Shown here piece after piece: positions 27,298-34,638 of a stretch of DNA of 64,000 bases. The notes under the pieces were generated by a model, which saw only the letters and a list, made by a program, of their open reading frames with translations, made no database searches and had not been told where the DNA came from. This DNA is from Roseibium denhamense (lineage in GTDB: Bacteria > Pseudomonadota > Alphaproteobacteria > Rhizobiales > Stappiaceae). Positions within the stretch are counted from its first letter, which is position 1. The number at the start of each line of letters is the position of its first letter. A program made the translations under genes and the position numbers. The stretch covers positions 124,001-188,000 of the forward strand of contig NZ_SMLZ01000111.1 in the NCBI RefSeq assembly GCF_009711415.1, given 5' to 3'.

Positions 27298-28318
27298 AGT
27301 GCGCGTTTTCCAACCTCATCCCCGGCACCGGACGGCATTCCCTCTCACTGGTTTCAGCCGAGCGATCTTGCACACGCCGAACAAGACGGTTCAATTCCCT
27401 CAGGATTGCATCTGTGTGAGTATGATGCGGCATGTGTCCCGCTGTGTCCAAAATCAACAATTCGGCATCCGGCAGATCTTGAAGCAACCCCTCAGAATGG
27501 ATCGAAGGCCACACAACACTGTCCGCGGTGCCGGTTACAATCAGGGCCGGTTGACCGATCGACCGGTACTTTTCGGATTGCGCGATGACAGAGGCTTTCA
27601 GGTTGGCGATATCAAAAGCGTTGGAGCGGAAGACATCCGGCACCAGCAGTAAGTCAGCCCTGATTTCAGAGACGTAGTTGCCCGGTGCCGGCTGCGGTTT
27701 GAAAACGTTTTCTACTGCCCTCGGCATCACGCGCTCGGCAACAGGAAGCGTCAATGTCCAGCAGAAAATTTTGCCAACCACCGGCGTTGCCGCCAATCGG
27801 TAATACCAATTCACTTCAGTTGGCCAGGGATGGGTGGCAGGAGCCAGAAAAGCCACGCCCTTTACCTTCTGCGGCTCTTCCATCGCCAGTGCCGCGGCAA
27901 CCGCAGCGCCCAGCGAATGACCAATCACGATCGCATCGTGGATCTGAAGTTCGGACAACAATGCGCTGATAAGCTTGGCCTGGCCTTCCGGCGTATTCTG
28001 GTCCGCGTGAGACCGGTTGGAAAAGCCGAGGCCAGGACGGTCGATAAACAAAAGCGAAAACTTGTCCTTGAGCGTGCTTTCAAAGGCCAGGCGGCTGTCA
28101 TAAGCGTTCCCGCTAGCGCCATGCAGAAAGACCAGGACCGGACCAGTGTCTCGATCGGCCACGTCAGACTGTAGAAAGTGATAGTGAAGACGTGTGCCAT
28201 TAAGCGTGGCAAACGAACCATCCGGTGCTGAATTGCGGGATATCTGGTAAGCGCGCACGTGCGTGTAGCCATATAGCGCACAGACGACGGCCAAAATCGT
28301 CAAAGCTGCAATGATCAT
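27296..28318 (-). CDS. Alpha/beta hydrolase with N-terminal membrane anchor
   Basis: A 340-residue alpha/beta hydrolase. A hydrophobic segment at 2-17 probably anchors it in the inner membrane. The oxyanion region FLHGASGN is near 65-71, the nucleophile Ser135 lies in GHSLG, and AGHMPHH near the C-terminus supplies the catalytic His. An aspartate in TGTADSVV is the likely acid. Substrate unknown. The last codons overlap the pyk terminator on the opposite strand. Confidence 0.85.
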   Translation of the reverse strand: MIIAALTILAVVCALYGYTHVRAYQISRNSAPDGSFATLNGTRLHYHFLQSDVADRDTGPVLVFLHGASGNAYDSRLAFESTLKDKFSLLFIDRPGLGFSNRSHADQNTPEGQAKLISALLSELQIHDAIVIGHSLGAAVAAALAMEEPQKVKGVAFLAPATHPWPTEVNWYYRLAATPVVGKIFCWTLTLPVAERVMPRAVENVFKPQPAPGNYVSEIRADLLLVPDVFRSNAFDIANLKASVIAQSEKYRSIGQPALIVTGTADSVVWPSIHSEGLLQDLPDAELLILDTAGHMPHHTHTDAILRELNRLVRRVQDRSAETSERECRPVPGMRLENAH

Positions 28319-28396
28319 GACACATGAGATGGGCCAGGTAGCCAGGTTATCAACCTGCAGAGCAGATGAGAAGCTGCTTGCAGGGCTTGCGCCCCA

Positions 28397-29059
28397 CTAG
28401 GTCGGCTCTCCGTCCGCACCCTTTTGCAAGTCTTCTACGGCCTCACTTGCGTTTTCAAGGCCCGGATGAATCGCAAGTGCGCGCTGGAACGTCTTTAGGG
28501 CATCGTCCTCGAAGCCCAAACGGCGCTGAATGATGCCGAGACCCGACAAAGCGCCCCAGTGCCGGGGCTCCAGAGCAAGAACGCGCTCGATATCCACAAG
28601 CGATTTTCCAAAGTCTTCGCGCATGTAATGGACGGTTGCCCGGCGGTTCCAGCCTTCGGCATAGTCCGGCTTCAGGATCACGATGGTATCAAGCAAATCC
28701 ATGGCCAGGGCATGATCGTCCGCTTGTATGGCCTTACCGGCCCGTGCCATCAGCAGATTGACTGTTGGGCTGCCGGAATCCATCCAGGCCCTTTGTATCT
28801 CACGGGCCGCCCGCTGTGTCGTGCCGGGTTCATCGGCTTCCGCGAGATCGGCAAACAGTTGGTCGATGCGGGATTTTTCTTCATCACCGCCATCCTCTTC
28901 AACAACAACCTGCCCGCCCTCGTCCTCTGGCACGTCGGGTAGTGCATCGAAGTCTTCAGCCGAAGGAGGCTGAACGTCGGGGCCCAAATCCGGCACCGGC
29001 TGGGCCAGAGCGAAACCAGAGCAAATGAGCAAAGCTGTTGTAAACGCAAAAATCCGCAT
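28397..29059 (-). CDS. Periplasmic TPR-repeat protein
   Basis: A 220-residue protein with a signal peptide (MRIFAFTTALLICSGFALAQ, cleavage after ALA), an acidic linker rich in Glu and Asp at about 40-65, and two to three tetratricopeptide repeats, for example AEGWNRRATVHYMREDFGKS and HWGALSGLGIIQRRLGFEDD. It lies 78 bases downstream... of nothing obvious on its strand and upstream of the hydrolase, so the two may be one unit. Function is unknown; TPR proteins usually bind partner proteins. Confidence 0.78.
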   Translation of the reverse strand: MRIFAFTTALLICSGFALAQPVPDLGPDVQPPSAEDFDALPDVPEDEGGQVVVEEDGGDEEKSRIDQLFADLAEADEPGTTQRAAREIQRAWMDSGSPTVNLLMARAGKAIQADDHALAMDLLDTIVILKPDYAEGWNRRATVHYMREDFGKSLVDIERVLALEPRHWGALSGLGIIQRRLGFEDDALKTFQRALAIHPGLENASEAVEDLQKGADGEPT

Positions 29060-29210
29060 CTCACGATTATGGGTCGTGAAATGCGGCGGTCAATCCTGGA
29101 ATTTGACTCAAAGGCGCTGTGCAAGCTGAACCCGGTCTATATATGGCGGCTAAGCCAATCCACCGCGAGCCCAGAATGCCGGTTTACCGGCGATGCACTC
29201 TCAACAAGTG

Positions 29211-29336
29211 TTAGCCCTGACGTGCTTTAAAACGCGGGTTTTTCTTGTTGATGATGTAAACGCGGCCCTTACGGCGAACCATGCGGTTGTCGCGGTGGCG
29301 GGTCATCAGAGCTTTAAGCGAGTTCTTGATCTTCAT
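29211..29336 (-). CDS. rpmJ: 50S ribosomal protein L36
   Basis: A 41-residue protein reading [20 protein letters not shown] and ending in [11 protein letters not shown]. This is ribosomal protein L36 of the zinc-free type (like E. coli YkgO), with none of the Cys/His zinc ligands. AGGGGG lies seven bases before the ATG at 29336. It is shorter than usual gene-calling limits. It lies about 150 bases downstream of tRNA-Val on the same strand. Confidence 0.93.
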   Translation of the reverse strand: MKIKNSLKALMTRHRDNRMVRRKGRVYIINKKNPRFKARQG

Positions 29337-29485
29337 GTCACTGCCCCCTGGAGGGTCCTGCTTCTTTAAACCAAACGAGCGCCCAAGGCGCTCATGTTCA
29401 ACTAAGTCAGACCGGAAACAGCTGTCTTACCGCGCTATATTTCTGGCCAACCTGCGCACTGTGTATCGATCACCCTGCGCAATAA

Positions 29486-29560
29486 TGGTGGGCGTGACAG
29501 GGATTGAACCTGTGACCCCTTCGATGTCAACGAAGTGCTCTCCCGCTGAGCTACACGCCC
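29486..29560 (-). tRNA. tRNA-Val (GAC)
   Basis: Read leftward: acceptor GGGCGTG / CACGCCC, D arm GCTC...GAGC, anticodon stem CTTCG / CGAAG around the loop TTGACAT giving anticodon GAC (Val), T arm ACAGG-TTCAATC-CCTGT, discriminator A and an encoded CCA. All arms pair fully. Confidence 0.97.
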
Positions 29561-29686
29561 GAATTTCTCGGTAGTCCGGCGTCCCAACGCCGTGGTGGAG
29601 TGCGATATAACGGGGAACGCTAACCAGTGCAACCCCCCTTTTTGACAAGACTGCCGAATTTTCGGAGTTCGGCCGCCCGTCCCTAA

Positions 29687-30046
29687 TTAGGCCGCCAGCA
29701 TCCGCTCCACTTCCTGCACCAAATCCTTCAAATGGAACGGCTTGGACAGCACTTTGGCGTCCTTAGGCGCATCGGATTCCGGGTTGAGTGCAACCGCTGC
29801 AAACCCTGTAATGAACATAACCTTTAGGTCAGGATCGAGCTGCGTCGCCCGGCGCGCAAGTTCAATCCCGTCCATTTCCGGCATGACAATATCCGTCAAC
29901 AGCAAGGAAAAAGGTTCTTCACGAAGCCGCTCATAGGCACTTTTGCCATTATCGAACGAAACAACATCATAACCGGCATTTTCCAGCGCCTTCGCAAGAA
30001 AGCGGCGCATATCATTATCGTCTTCAGCTAAAAGGATTCGCGGCAT
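29687..30046 (-). CDS. cpdR: CpdR single-domain response regulator
   Basis: A 119-residue stand-alone receiver domain. The acidic pocket is AEDD at 7-10, the phosphorylated Asp52 lies in LLLTDIVMPEMDG, and Lys102 in SKPF completes the site. MPRILLAEDDNDMRRFLAKAL and ITGFAAVAL match CpdR. In Caulobacter unphosphorylated CpdR sends ClpXP to the pole and primes substrate degradation; in Rhizobiales CpdR1 controls the cell cycle. The ATG at 30046 fits the family although its Shine-Dalgarno (AAAGGA) is distant. Divergent from an N-formylglutamate amidohydrolase gene. Confidence 0.92.
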   Translation of the reverse strand: MPRILLAEDDNDMRRFLAKALENAGYDVVSFDNGKSAYERLREEPFSLLLTDIVMPEMDGIELARRATQLDPDLKVMFITGFAAVALNPESDAPKDAKVLSKPFHLKDLVQEVERMLAA

Positions 30047-30183
30047 TTTAAGTGACCATGTTCCTTTACAATGACTGGTGCAGTGTACCTTTTGCCGGTT
30101 ATAGCCCGAATTGCACAGAATGATAGAGAGAATTGGTTCTCCTGAGGTTTTGATAAAGGCACTGTGGACTGCGTGTTGATTCC

Positions 30184-31143
30184 TTGGCACCATGGCAGCT
30201 TCAAATTTGCGGGACACGGCATTTGCAAAACGGAACCTGGTCTTCTCCTCAACCGGACACAGAAGCGGATTTTAACGGCCATCCACCTTTTGAGGTGCTG
30301 TGCCCGGCAGACCAGCGCCTTCCGTATGTTTTCAACTCTCCCCATTCGGGCCGGCAGTATCCGCAGAGCTTTGTCGAAGGCTCAAGGCTTGATGCGGTGT
30401 CAATAAGACGTTCGGAAGATGCCTATGTGGATGACCTTTTCGCTCACGTTGTTCCGCTGGGCGCCCCCATGCTCAGAGCGCATTTTCCAAGAGCCTATCT
30501 TGATGTGAACCGGGAACCTTATGAACTTGATCCGAAGATGTTCGATGGACGGCTTCCGTCCTACGCCAACATCCGGTCCATCAGAGTTGCCGGCGGGCTT
30601 GGAACCGTTGCCCGTATCGTGAGCGAAAATCACGAGATCTACAGGCACAAGCTTCCTGTGGAGGCTGCTCTCAACCGCATCGAAACTATCTACAAGCCCT
30701 ATCACTCGACGCTCAGACGGCTTCTCGCCCAAACGCACGTGACATTTGGATATTCGGTCCTGATCGATTGCCATTCCATGCCGTCCAGCGTGAAATGCCA
30801 GACAACAGATACACGTCCGGACTTCGTGCTAGGCGACCGCTACGGCACCAGTTGTGGCGGGGCGCTTACCGAATTTGCAAGCTCCATATTGACCAGGATG
30901 GGATACAGCGTCAGCCGGAACAAACCTTACGCCGGCGGCTTTATCACCGAACATTACGGCCGCCCTGCTGGCGGGCTGCATGCCCTTCAGATCGAGATCA
31001 ACCGGGGCCTTTACGTGAATGAGACAACTCAAGAACTCACGCCGGGCTTTGGGACACTGTTTCATGATTTGCGCGAGTTCGTGCAGGAGCTCACCAGCAT
31101 GCCGGACGCATCATTATTCGCCGATCCGATCGCAGCCGAATAA
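30184..31143 (+). CDS. N-formylglutamate amidohydrolase family protein (copy 2)
   Basis: A protein of about 319 residues of the FGase family, of a subtype distinct from the copy at 24 kb. FEVLCPADQRLPYVFNSPHSGRQYP, in short FNSPHSGRQYP, IRRSEDAYVDDLF, FPRAYLDVNREPYELDP, LIDCHSMPS and LQIEINRGLYVNE carry the metal-binding and substrate residues. No ATG exists in frame before the conserved region: candidates are TTG at 30184 or TTG at 30223, so the start is uncertain. It is divergent from cpdR and is followed by the mmgR-like RNA and hisN. Confidence 0.82.
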   Translation: MAPWQLQICGTRHLQNGTWSSPQPDTEADFNGHPPFEVLCPADQRLPYVFNSPHSGRQYPQSFVEGSRLDAVSIRRSEDAYVDDLFAHVVPLGAPMLRAHFPRAYLDVNREPYELDPKMFDGRLPSYANIRSIRVAGGLGTVARIVSENHEIYRHKLPVEAALNRIETIYKPYHSTLRRLLAQTHVTFGYSVLIDCHSMPSSVKCQTTDTRPDFVLGDRYGTSCGGALTEFASSILTRMGYSVSRNKPYAGGFITEHYGRPAGGLHALQIEINRGLYVNETTQELTPGFGTLFHDLREFVQELTSMPDASLFADPIAAE

Positions 31144-31159
31144 TTCCATCGCTTGAAAT

Positions 31160-31240
31160 AAAAAAGAGGCCGCACTCTAACGAGGCGGCCCGAGTCTAGG
31201 GAGGAAACGCCCAAGGAGGGCGATGCGGTAGAACGTACCG
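31160..31240 (-). ncRNA. mmgR: mmgR / alpha-r8 (former 'suhB') family small RNA
   Basis: Leftward RNA of about 75-80 nt. It shows a hairpin ggta/tacc near the 5' end, a hairpin cgccc-tcctt-gggcg, then the single-stranded motif UUUCCUCCCU, then a terminator ggccgc (31185-31190 complement) / gcggcc (31168-31173 complement) with an inner ctc/gag pair and a run of six U. That 10-nt motif is the hallmark of the alpha-r8 family. In Sinorhizobium meliloti mmgR limits PHB granule growth and, as I recall, lies between a monophosphatase and an N-formylglutamate amidohydrolase gene, the same context as here. Exact 5' end is estimated. Confidence 0.82.
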
Positions 31241-31422
31241 CACCGCAATAAAGTCGCATTGCATCGCACAAAAATCAAGGCTGGAGCCCCGTTCGCCTTG
31301 CTCAAATAATGAGCAAGGCGTCATGTTTTACCGATCCAATTTTCGGCAAATCACGTTATAGAAGCCCAAACGTTCGAAAAACCGAACAGATCCCTGTATC
31401 CCGCCCGCTCTGGAGCCACCTC

Positions 31423-32232
31423 ATGACAGCAGCCGTTCCCCAAAGCTCTCATATATTTGCGCAGTTTCTGGAACAACTTGCTGACGCCGCTGGCGCTGCC
31501 ATTATGCCCCATTTCCGGCAGGGATCAGCGATCGACAACAAACTGGAAAAAGGGTTTGATCCGGTCACCATTGCCGACAAGAACGGCGAATTGGCCATGC
31601 GTGATCTGATTAACCGCACATACCCATCCCATGGCATTTTGGGCGAGGAGCATGGCCCTGAGAACCTGGAGGCCGAGCACGTCTGGGTTCTTGATCCGAT
31701 TGATGGAACCCGCGCGTTCATCACAGGACTGCCAACGTGGGGATCCCTTATCGGCCTTTGCAGTTCGAAAAAACCGTCGCTGGGCATGATGCTGCAGCCC
31801 TATATCGGGGAACGGTTCACAGGCGATTGCAGTGGCGCGTGGTATTCAGGCCCGTTAGGTACACAAAAACTCACGTGCCGTCCCTGCACGGGCATTGAAA
31901 ACGCGACGGTTTTCACGACCACACCCGCGCTTTTTAATCAGGTTGAGCGACCCGTCTTCGACCAAATAGAACAAATAGCACAACTGACCCGGTACGGCAC
32001 AGATTGTTATGCCTATTGTATGGTTGCTGCCGGCCAGGGCGATGCGGTCATTGAATCCGGCCTGCAAGCCTATGATATCGTTGCGCTGGTACCGATTATC
32101 GAGGGCGCAGGCGGAGTGGTCACGACCTGGACTGGTGGATCTCCGGCAGATGGCGGCCAGATCGTCGCGAGCGGTGATCCCAGGCTCCACGACCTTCTGC
32201 TCAAGGAGTTGTCAGCGGCTGCATCCGCCTAA
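31423..32232 (+). CDS. hisN: Histidinol-phosphatase, inositol monophosphatase fold
   Basis: A 269-residue phosphatase of the inositol monophosphatase superfamily. The metal-binding motifs are GEEHG near 74-78, DPIDGTRAF at 91-99 and YDIVALVPIIEGAGG near 215-229. The variant DPIDGTRAFITG and the ALVPIIEGAGG block fit the HisN type, which removes phosphate from histidinol phosphate in histidine synthesis. TGGAG precedes the ATG at 31423. The mmgR-like RNA is transcribed away from it on the other strand. SuhB-like activity on inositol phosphate is the alternative. Confidence 0.87.
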   Translation: MTAAVPQSSHIFAQFLEQLADAAGAAIMPHFRQGSAIDNKLEKGFDPVTIADKNGELAMRDLINRTYPSHGILGEEHGPENLEAEHVWVLDPIDGTRAFITGLPTWGSLIGLCSSKKPSLGMMLQPYIGERFTGDCSGAWYSGPLGTQKLTCRPCTGIENATVFTTTPALFNQVERPVFDQIEQIAQLTRYGTDCYAYCMVAAGQGDAVIESGLQAYDIVALVPIIEGAGGVVTTWTGGSPADGGQIVASGDPRLHDLLLKELSAAASA

Positions 32233-32265
32233 TCCATCAAGCAGCAAGCTCAAACCCTTGGTTGG

Positions 32266-33339
32266 CTATTCGGCACCCGCCCTTCGTGCAAGATCCTGTT
32301 CGGCCTCAAATCCTGGCAGAAACGCATCGAATGCCGCCCAGAACTGATCTCTGAAAACATCGCGTTCCATCATCAATTCGTGTTCGGCCCCAGGAATCTC
32401 GATGTAAGTTGCCGCTTTTGTGCGGGACACGAAATCTTCGATCATAGGCGTCGAAACGATACGGTCATTCCCTGCGGCCAGAACAAGGCACGGCAGCCGC
32501 ACATTGGGGCCGGCATTCCTCAGCCGCAGATTTTTCATGGCTCTGGCGGCTGCATTCAACCAACCGAGTGTCGGAGACCCAATACCGAGATCGGGCGCGA
32601 CGTCCAGAACCTTGTTAAACCGGTCAAACCGCGCTTGATCGGACGTCTGCCGGTTTGTGTGGAAGGGAACAAGGATCTGGGAGTTGCCGCCCGGCACGAA
32701 GAGCCGCCCAAGGCCGATTAATGCTGCAAAGTAGGCTAGCGGAAACCCAATCGTTTCAGCAAGCGGAGGTTTGCGTGCGGACGCGGACCTGGGTGGCTTT
32801 TTCCTGATAAGGCCCAGGCTGAGGACGCTCACCAAAAAGCGTTTGATGGAAAACCCCTTGCCGCTATTGGCAAGCCCCAGCAAGGGAGCCGTCAATATCG
32901 CCCGGTCCAGCATCGTTCGCAGTCGCTCGGTATCTGAAAGGAGAACCAGCGCCCCTGTTGAATGCGCCACCGCGAAATGCGGGCCCGAGTAAGTTGCCAA
33001 CGAGACTTCTTTCAGGATTGTCCGCAGATCCAGCCTGAATTTTGCAAAGCTGCGGATATGGCCGCGCTTCGGATTACGGGTCATGCGCTGTGATCCGCCC
33101 TGGCCACGCCAGTCGAACGTCACGACGTTGAAGCCACGCTCACGCAGATCGGAGATAATCTCAAAATACTTCTCTATGAATTCCGACCGCCCTTGAAGAA
33201 GCGTAACCGTTCCAAGTCGGCGGCTGCCGGTTGCCGGCCAATGAGCGAAACGCAGTCTCACTTTGTCCGGCGTGACGATGACACCGCTTTTTGCCCCATC
33301 AGGAACCGGGTTTTCAGGAATTGAAATCAATAAGCTCAT
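32266..33339 (-). CDS. Alpha/beta hydrolase, lysophospholipase (PldB-like)
   Basis: A 357-residue hydrolase of the serine aminopeptidase S33/lysophospholipase group. LLQGRSEFIEKYFE near 47-60 is typical of PldB-type enzymes, FDWRGQGGS follows, the nucleophile Ser127 lies in AHSTGA, AAGNDRIV carries the acid and GAEHELMMERD the catalytic His. It probably acts on lysophospholipids or monoacylglycerols. Convergent with hisN, 33 bases apart, with no clear terminator between. Confidence 0.87.
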   Translation of the reverse strand: MSLLISIPENPVPDGAKSGVIVTPDKVRLRFAHWPATGSRRLGTVTLLQGRSEFIEKYFEIISDLRERGFNVVTFDWRGQGGSQRMTRNPKRGHIRSFAKFRLDLRTILKEVSLATYSGPHFAVAHSTGALVLLSDTERLRTMLDRAILTAPLLGLANSGKGFSIKRFLVSVLSLGLIRKKPPRSASARKPPLAETIGFPLAYFAALIGLGRLFVPGGNSQILVPFHTNRQTSDQARFDRFNKVLDVAPDLGIGSPTLGWLNAAARAMKNLRLRNAGPNVRLPCLVLAAGNDRIVSTPMIEDFVSRTKAATYIEIPGAEHELMMERDVFRDQFWAAFDAFLPGFEAEQDLARRAGAE

Positions 33340-33458
33340 GGCAATCCGGTCTCGACCTCGACACCCAACTGATACAAGCCAAAAACGACCGCCTCAATAG
33401 GCTTCCAGCCGGTCCCCCAAGGAACCGGCCCGAAAGACTTTACAAGTCCGGCAAAAGC

Positions 33459-33866
33459 TTACCATCCGTAGGTGCGGTAGTAACCTTGTCCGATCGGCCG
33501 GCTGCGAACAACTTGTGCGGTACGGCTGTCGACCACCAGTCTCATCGGCATTCCCCGCCATCCACGGGCCTTCACAATGTAGACGGGGCCGCGCTTGTCC
33601 AGAATCTTGATCCGGTAGTATCCCTGGTGGCGAAGGCTGCGGCGGATTTGGCGTGGCTTCATCTTGTGCCCGTACCAATGACGCTCACCGCGCCATCCGC
33701 GCCCTCCATGCCGATGATCAACCTGAACAATTCGTTCCGAGGCAACATCCTGCCCAAGAAGCTTTGTGTGTCCGGGCGAAGCAGCCGCGCTGCTGGACAC
33801 GGATGCAGCTGCAAGGAAAGCAATTGCGGCAAGTGGGGCGGCGATACTGGATGCGGTCTTGAACAT
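33459..33866 (-). CDS. Secreted PepSY-like protein
   Basis: A 135-residue protein with a signal peptide (SSIAAPLAAIAFLAAASVSSSAAAS) and a basic, Gly/Arg/His-rich middle (VDHRHGGRGWRGERHWYG). The C-terminal part, RRSLRHQGYYRIKILDKRGPVYIVKARG and LVVDSRTAQVVRSRPI, resembles the PepSY-like modules of small periplasmic proteins. GGAG lies seven bases before the ATG at 33866; the long upstream frame is not used. Function is unknown; PepSY domains are thought to inhibit proteases or sense metals or damage. Confidence 0.7.
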   Translation of the reverse strand: MFKTASSIAAPLAAIAFLAAASVSSSAAASPGHTKLLGQDVASERIVQVDHRHGGRGWRGERHWYGHKMKPRQIRRSLRHQGYYRIKILDKRGPVYIVKARGWRGMPMRLVVDSRTAQVVRSRPIGQGYYRTYGW

Positions 33867-34060
33867 TACATGTCTCCTTGTCCTTGCCAGCGCTTCGCTG
33901 ACGATGAAAGGAGATTGCCTGACTGCGTTTGAACCCAACCGGAAGCATCCGTTCATCGCAGGTTCATGTCCAAAGCAACGGACCACTTGTCTCCTCTTGA
34001 CAAGAAATCGACCAATTCCCACCTCTCCCATTGCAGGCGCCAATAGGGTCTGCATCACAC

Positions 34061-34137
34061 GCTGCTCCCGCCTGTATGGGGGAGCCGCACAACGAAACAG
34101 TGAAGTATCAGTTGCTCAAATAGAGGACATAATCATG
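34061..34137 (+). promoter_or_regulatory. ROSE-like RNA thermometer of hsp20
   Basis: The hsp20 leader can form a stable hairpin gctccc (34064-34069) / gggagc (34080-34085) and a weak final hairpin pairing TTGCTC (34112-34117) with the Shine-Dalgarno region GAGGA (34123-34127) across a 5-base loop. The pairing leaves a G opposite a G in the middle, the hallmark of ROSE elements, where U(U/C)GCU masks the ribosome site until heat melts it. This is the expected position for rhizobial small heat-shock genes. Not verified by folding. Confidence 0.6.
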
Positions 34138-34581
34138 CGTCACTTCGACCTGACACCGCTCTACCGCTCCACCGTCGGCTTTGACCGCCTTTTCTCCATG
34201 CTGGACAACGCCGGTGCGGATACACCAAGCTACCCGCCCTACAACATCGAACGCACGGGTGAAAACGCCTACCGGATCACCATGGCCGTCGCCGGGTTCT
34301 CCGAGGATGAGCTCTCCTTGGAAGCCAAGGAGCACGTCCTGACGATCAAGGGCGAGAAAAGCGAAGAGGATTCCAACCGCGAAATTCTTTATCGCGGCAT
34401 CGCATCGCGCACGTTCGAGCGCCGCTTCCAGATTGCGGAATACGTCCGTGTTGACGGAGCCAGCCTCGAAAACGGCCTGCTTCACGTGGACCTTGTCCGC
34501 GAATTGCCGGAAGCCATGAAGCCGCGTAAAATCGAGATCACGTCCAACACGGCGAAGCAGATCGAAACGACTGCCCATTAA
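34135..34581 (+). CDS. Small heat-shock protein Hsp20 (IbpA-like)
   Basis: A 148-residue small heat-shock chaperone that holds unfolding proteins. MRHFDLTPLYRSTVGFDRLF is the usual N-terminus (split: MRHFDLTPLYR, STVGFDRLF), the alpha-crystallin domain runs from about residue 35 to 130 with YRITMAVAGFSEDEL, RGIASRTFERRFQI and ENGLLHVDLVRELPE. The ATG at 34135 follows GAGGA; the upstream frame is not used. The leader looks like a ROSE thermometer, and a strong terminator follows. Confidence 0.93.
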   Translation: MRHFDLTPLYRSTVGFDRLFSMLDNAGADTPSYPPYNIERTGENAYRITMAVAGFSEDELSLEAKEHVLTIKGEKSEEDSNREILYRGIASRTFERRFQIAEYVRVDGASLENGLLHVDLVRELPEAMKPRKIEITSNTAKQIETTAH

Positions 34582-34603
34582 GCGTTGAACTGAAGATTGT
34601 TTT

Positions 34604-34638
34604 GGAAGCGCCTTGCCTCAAGGCGCTTCCTTGGTTTT
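34604..34638 (+). terminator. Terminator of hsp20
   Basis: Perfect 12-bp stem ggaagcgccttg (34604-34615) / caaggcgcttcc (34619-34630), 3-base loop, then ttggtttt. It overlaps the stop codon of the convergent aldolase gene. Confidence 0.9.
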
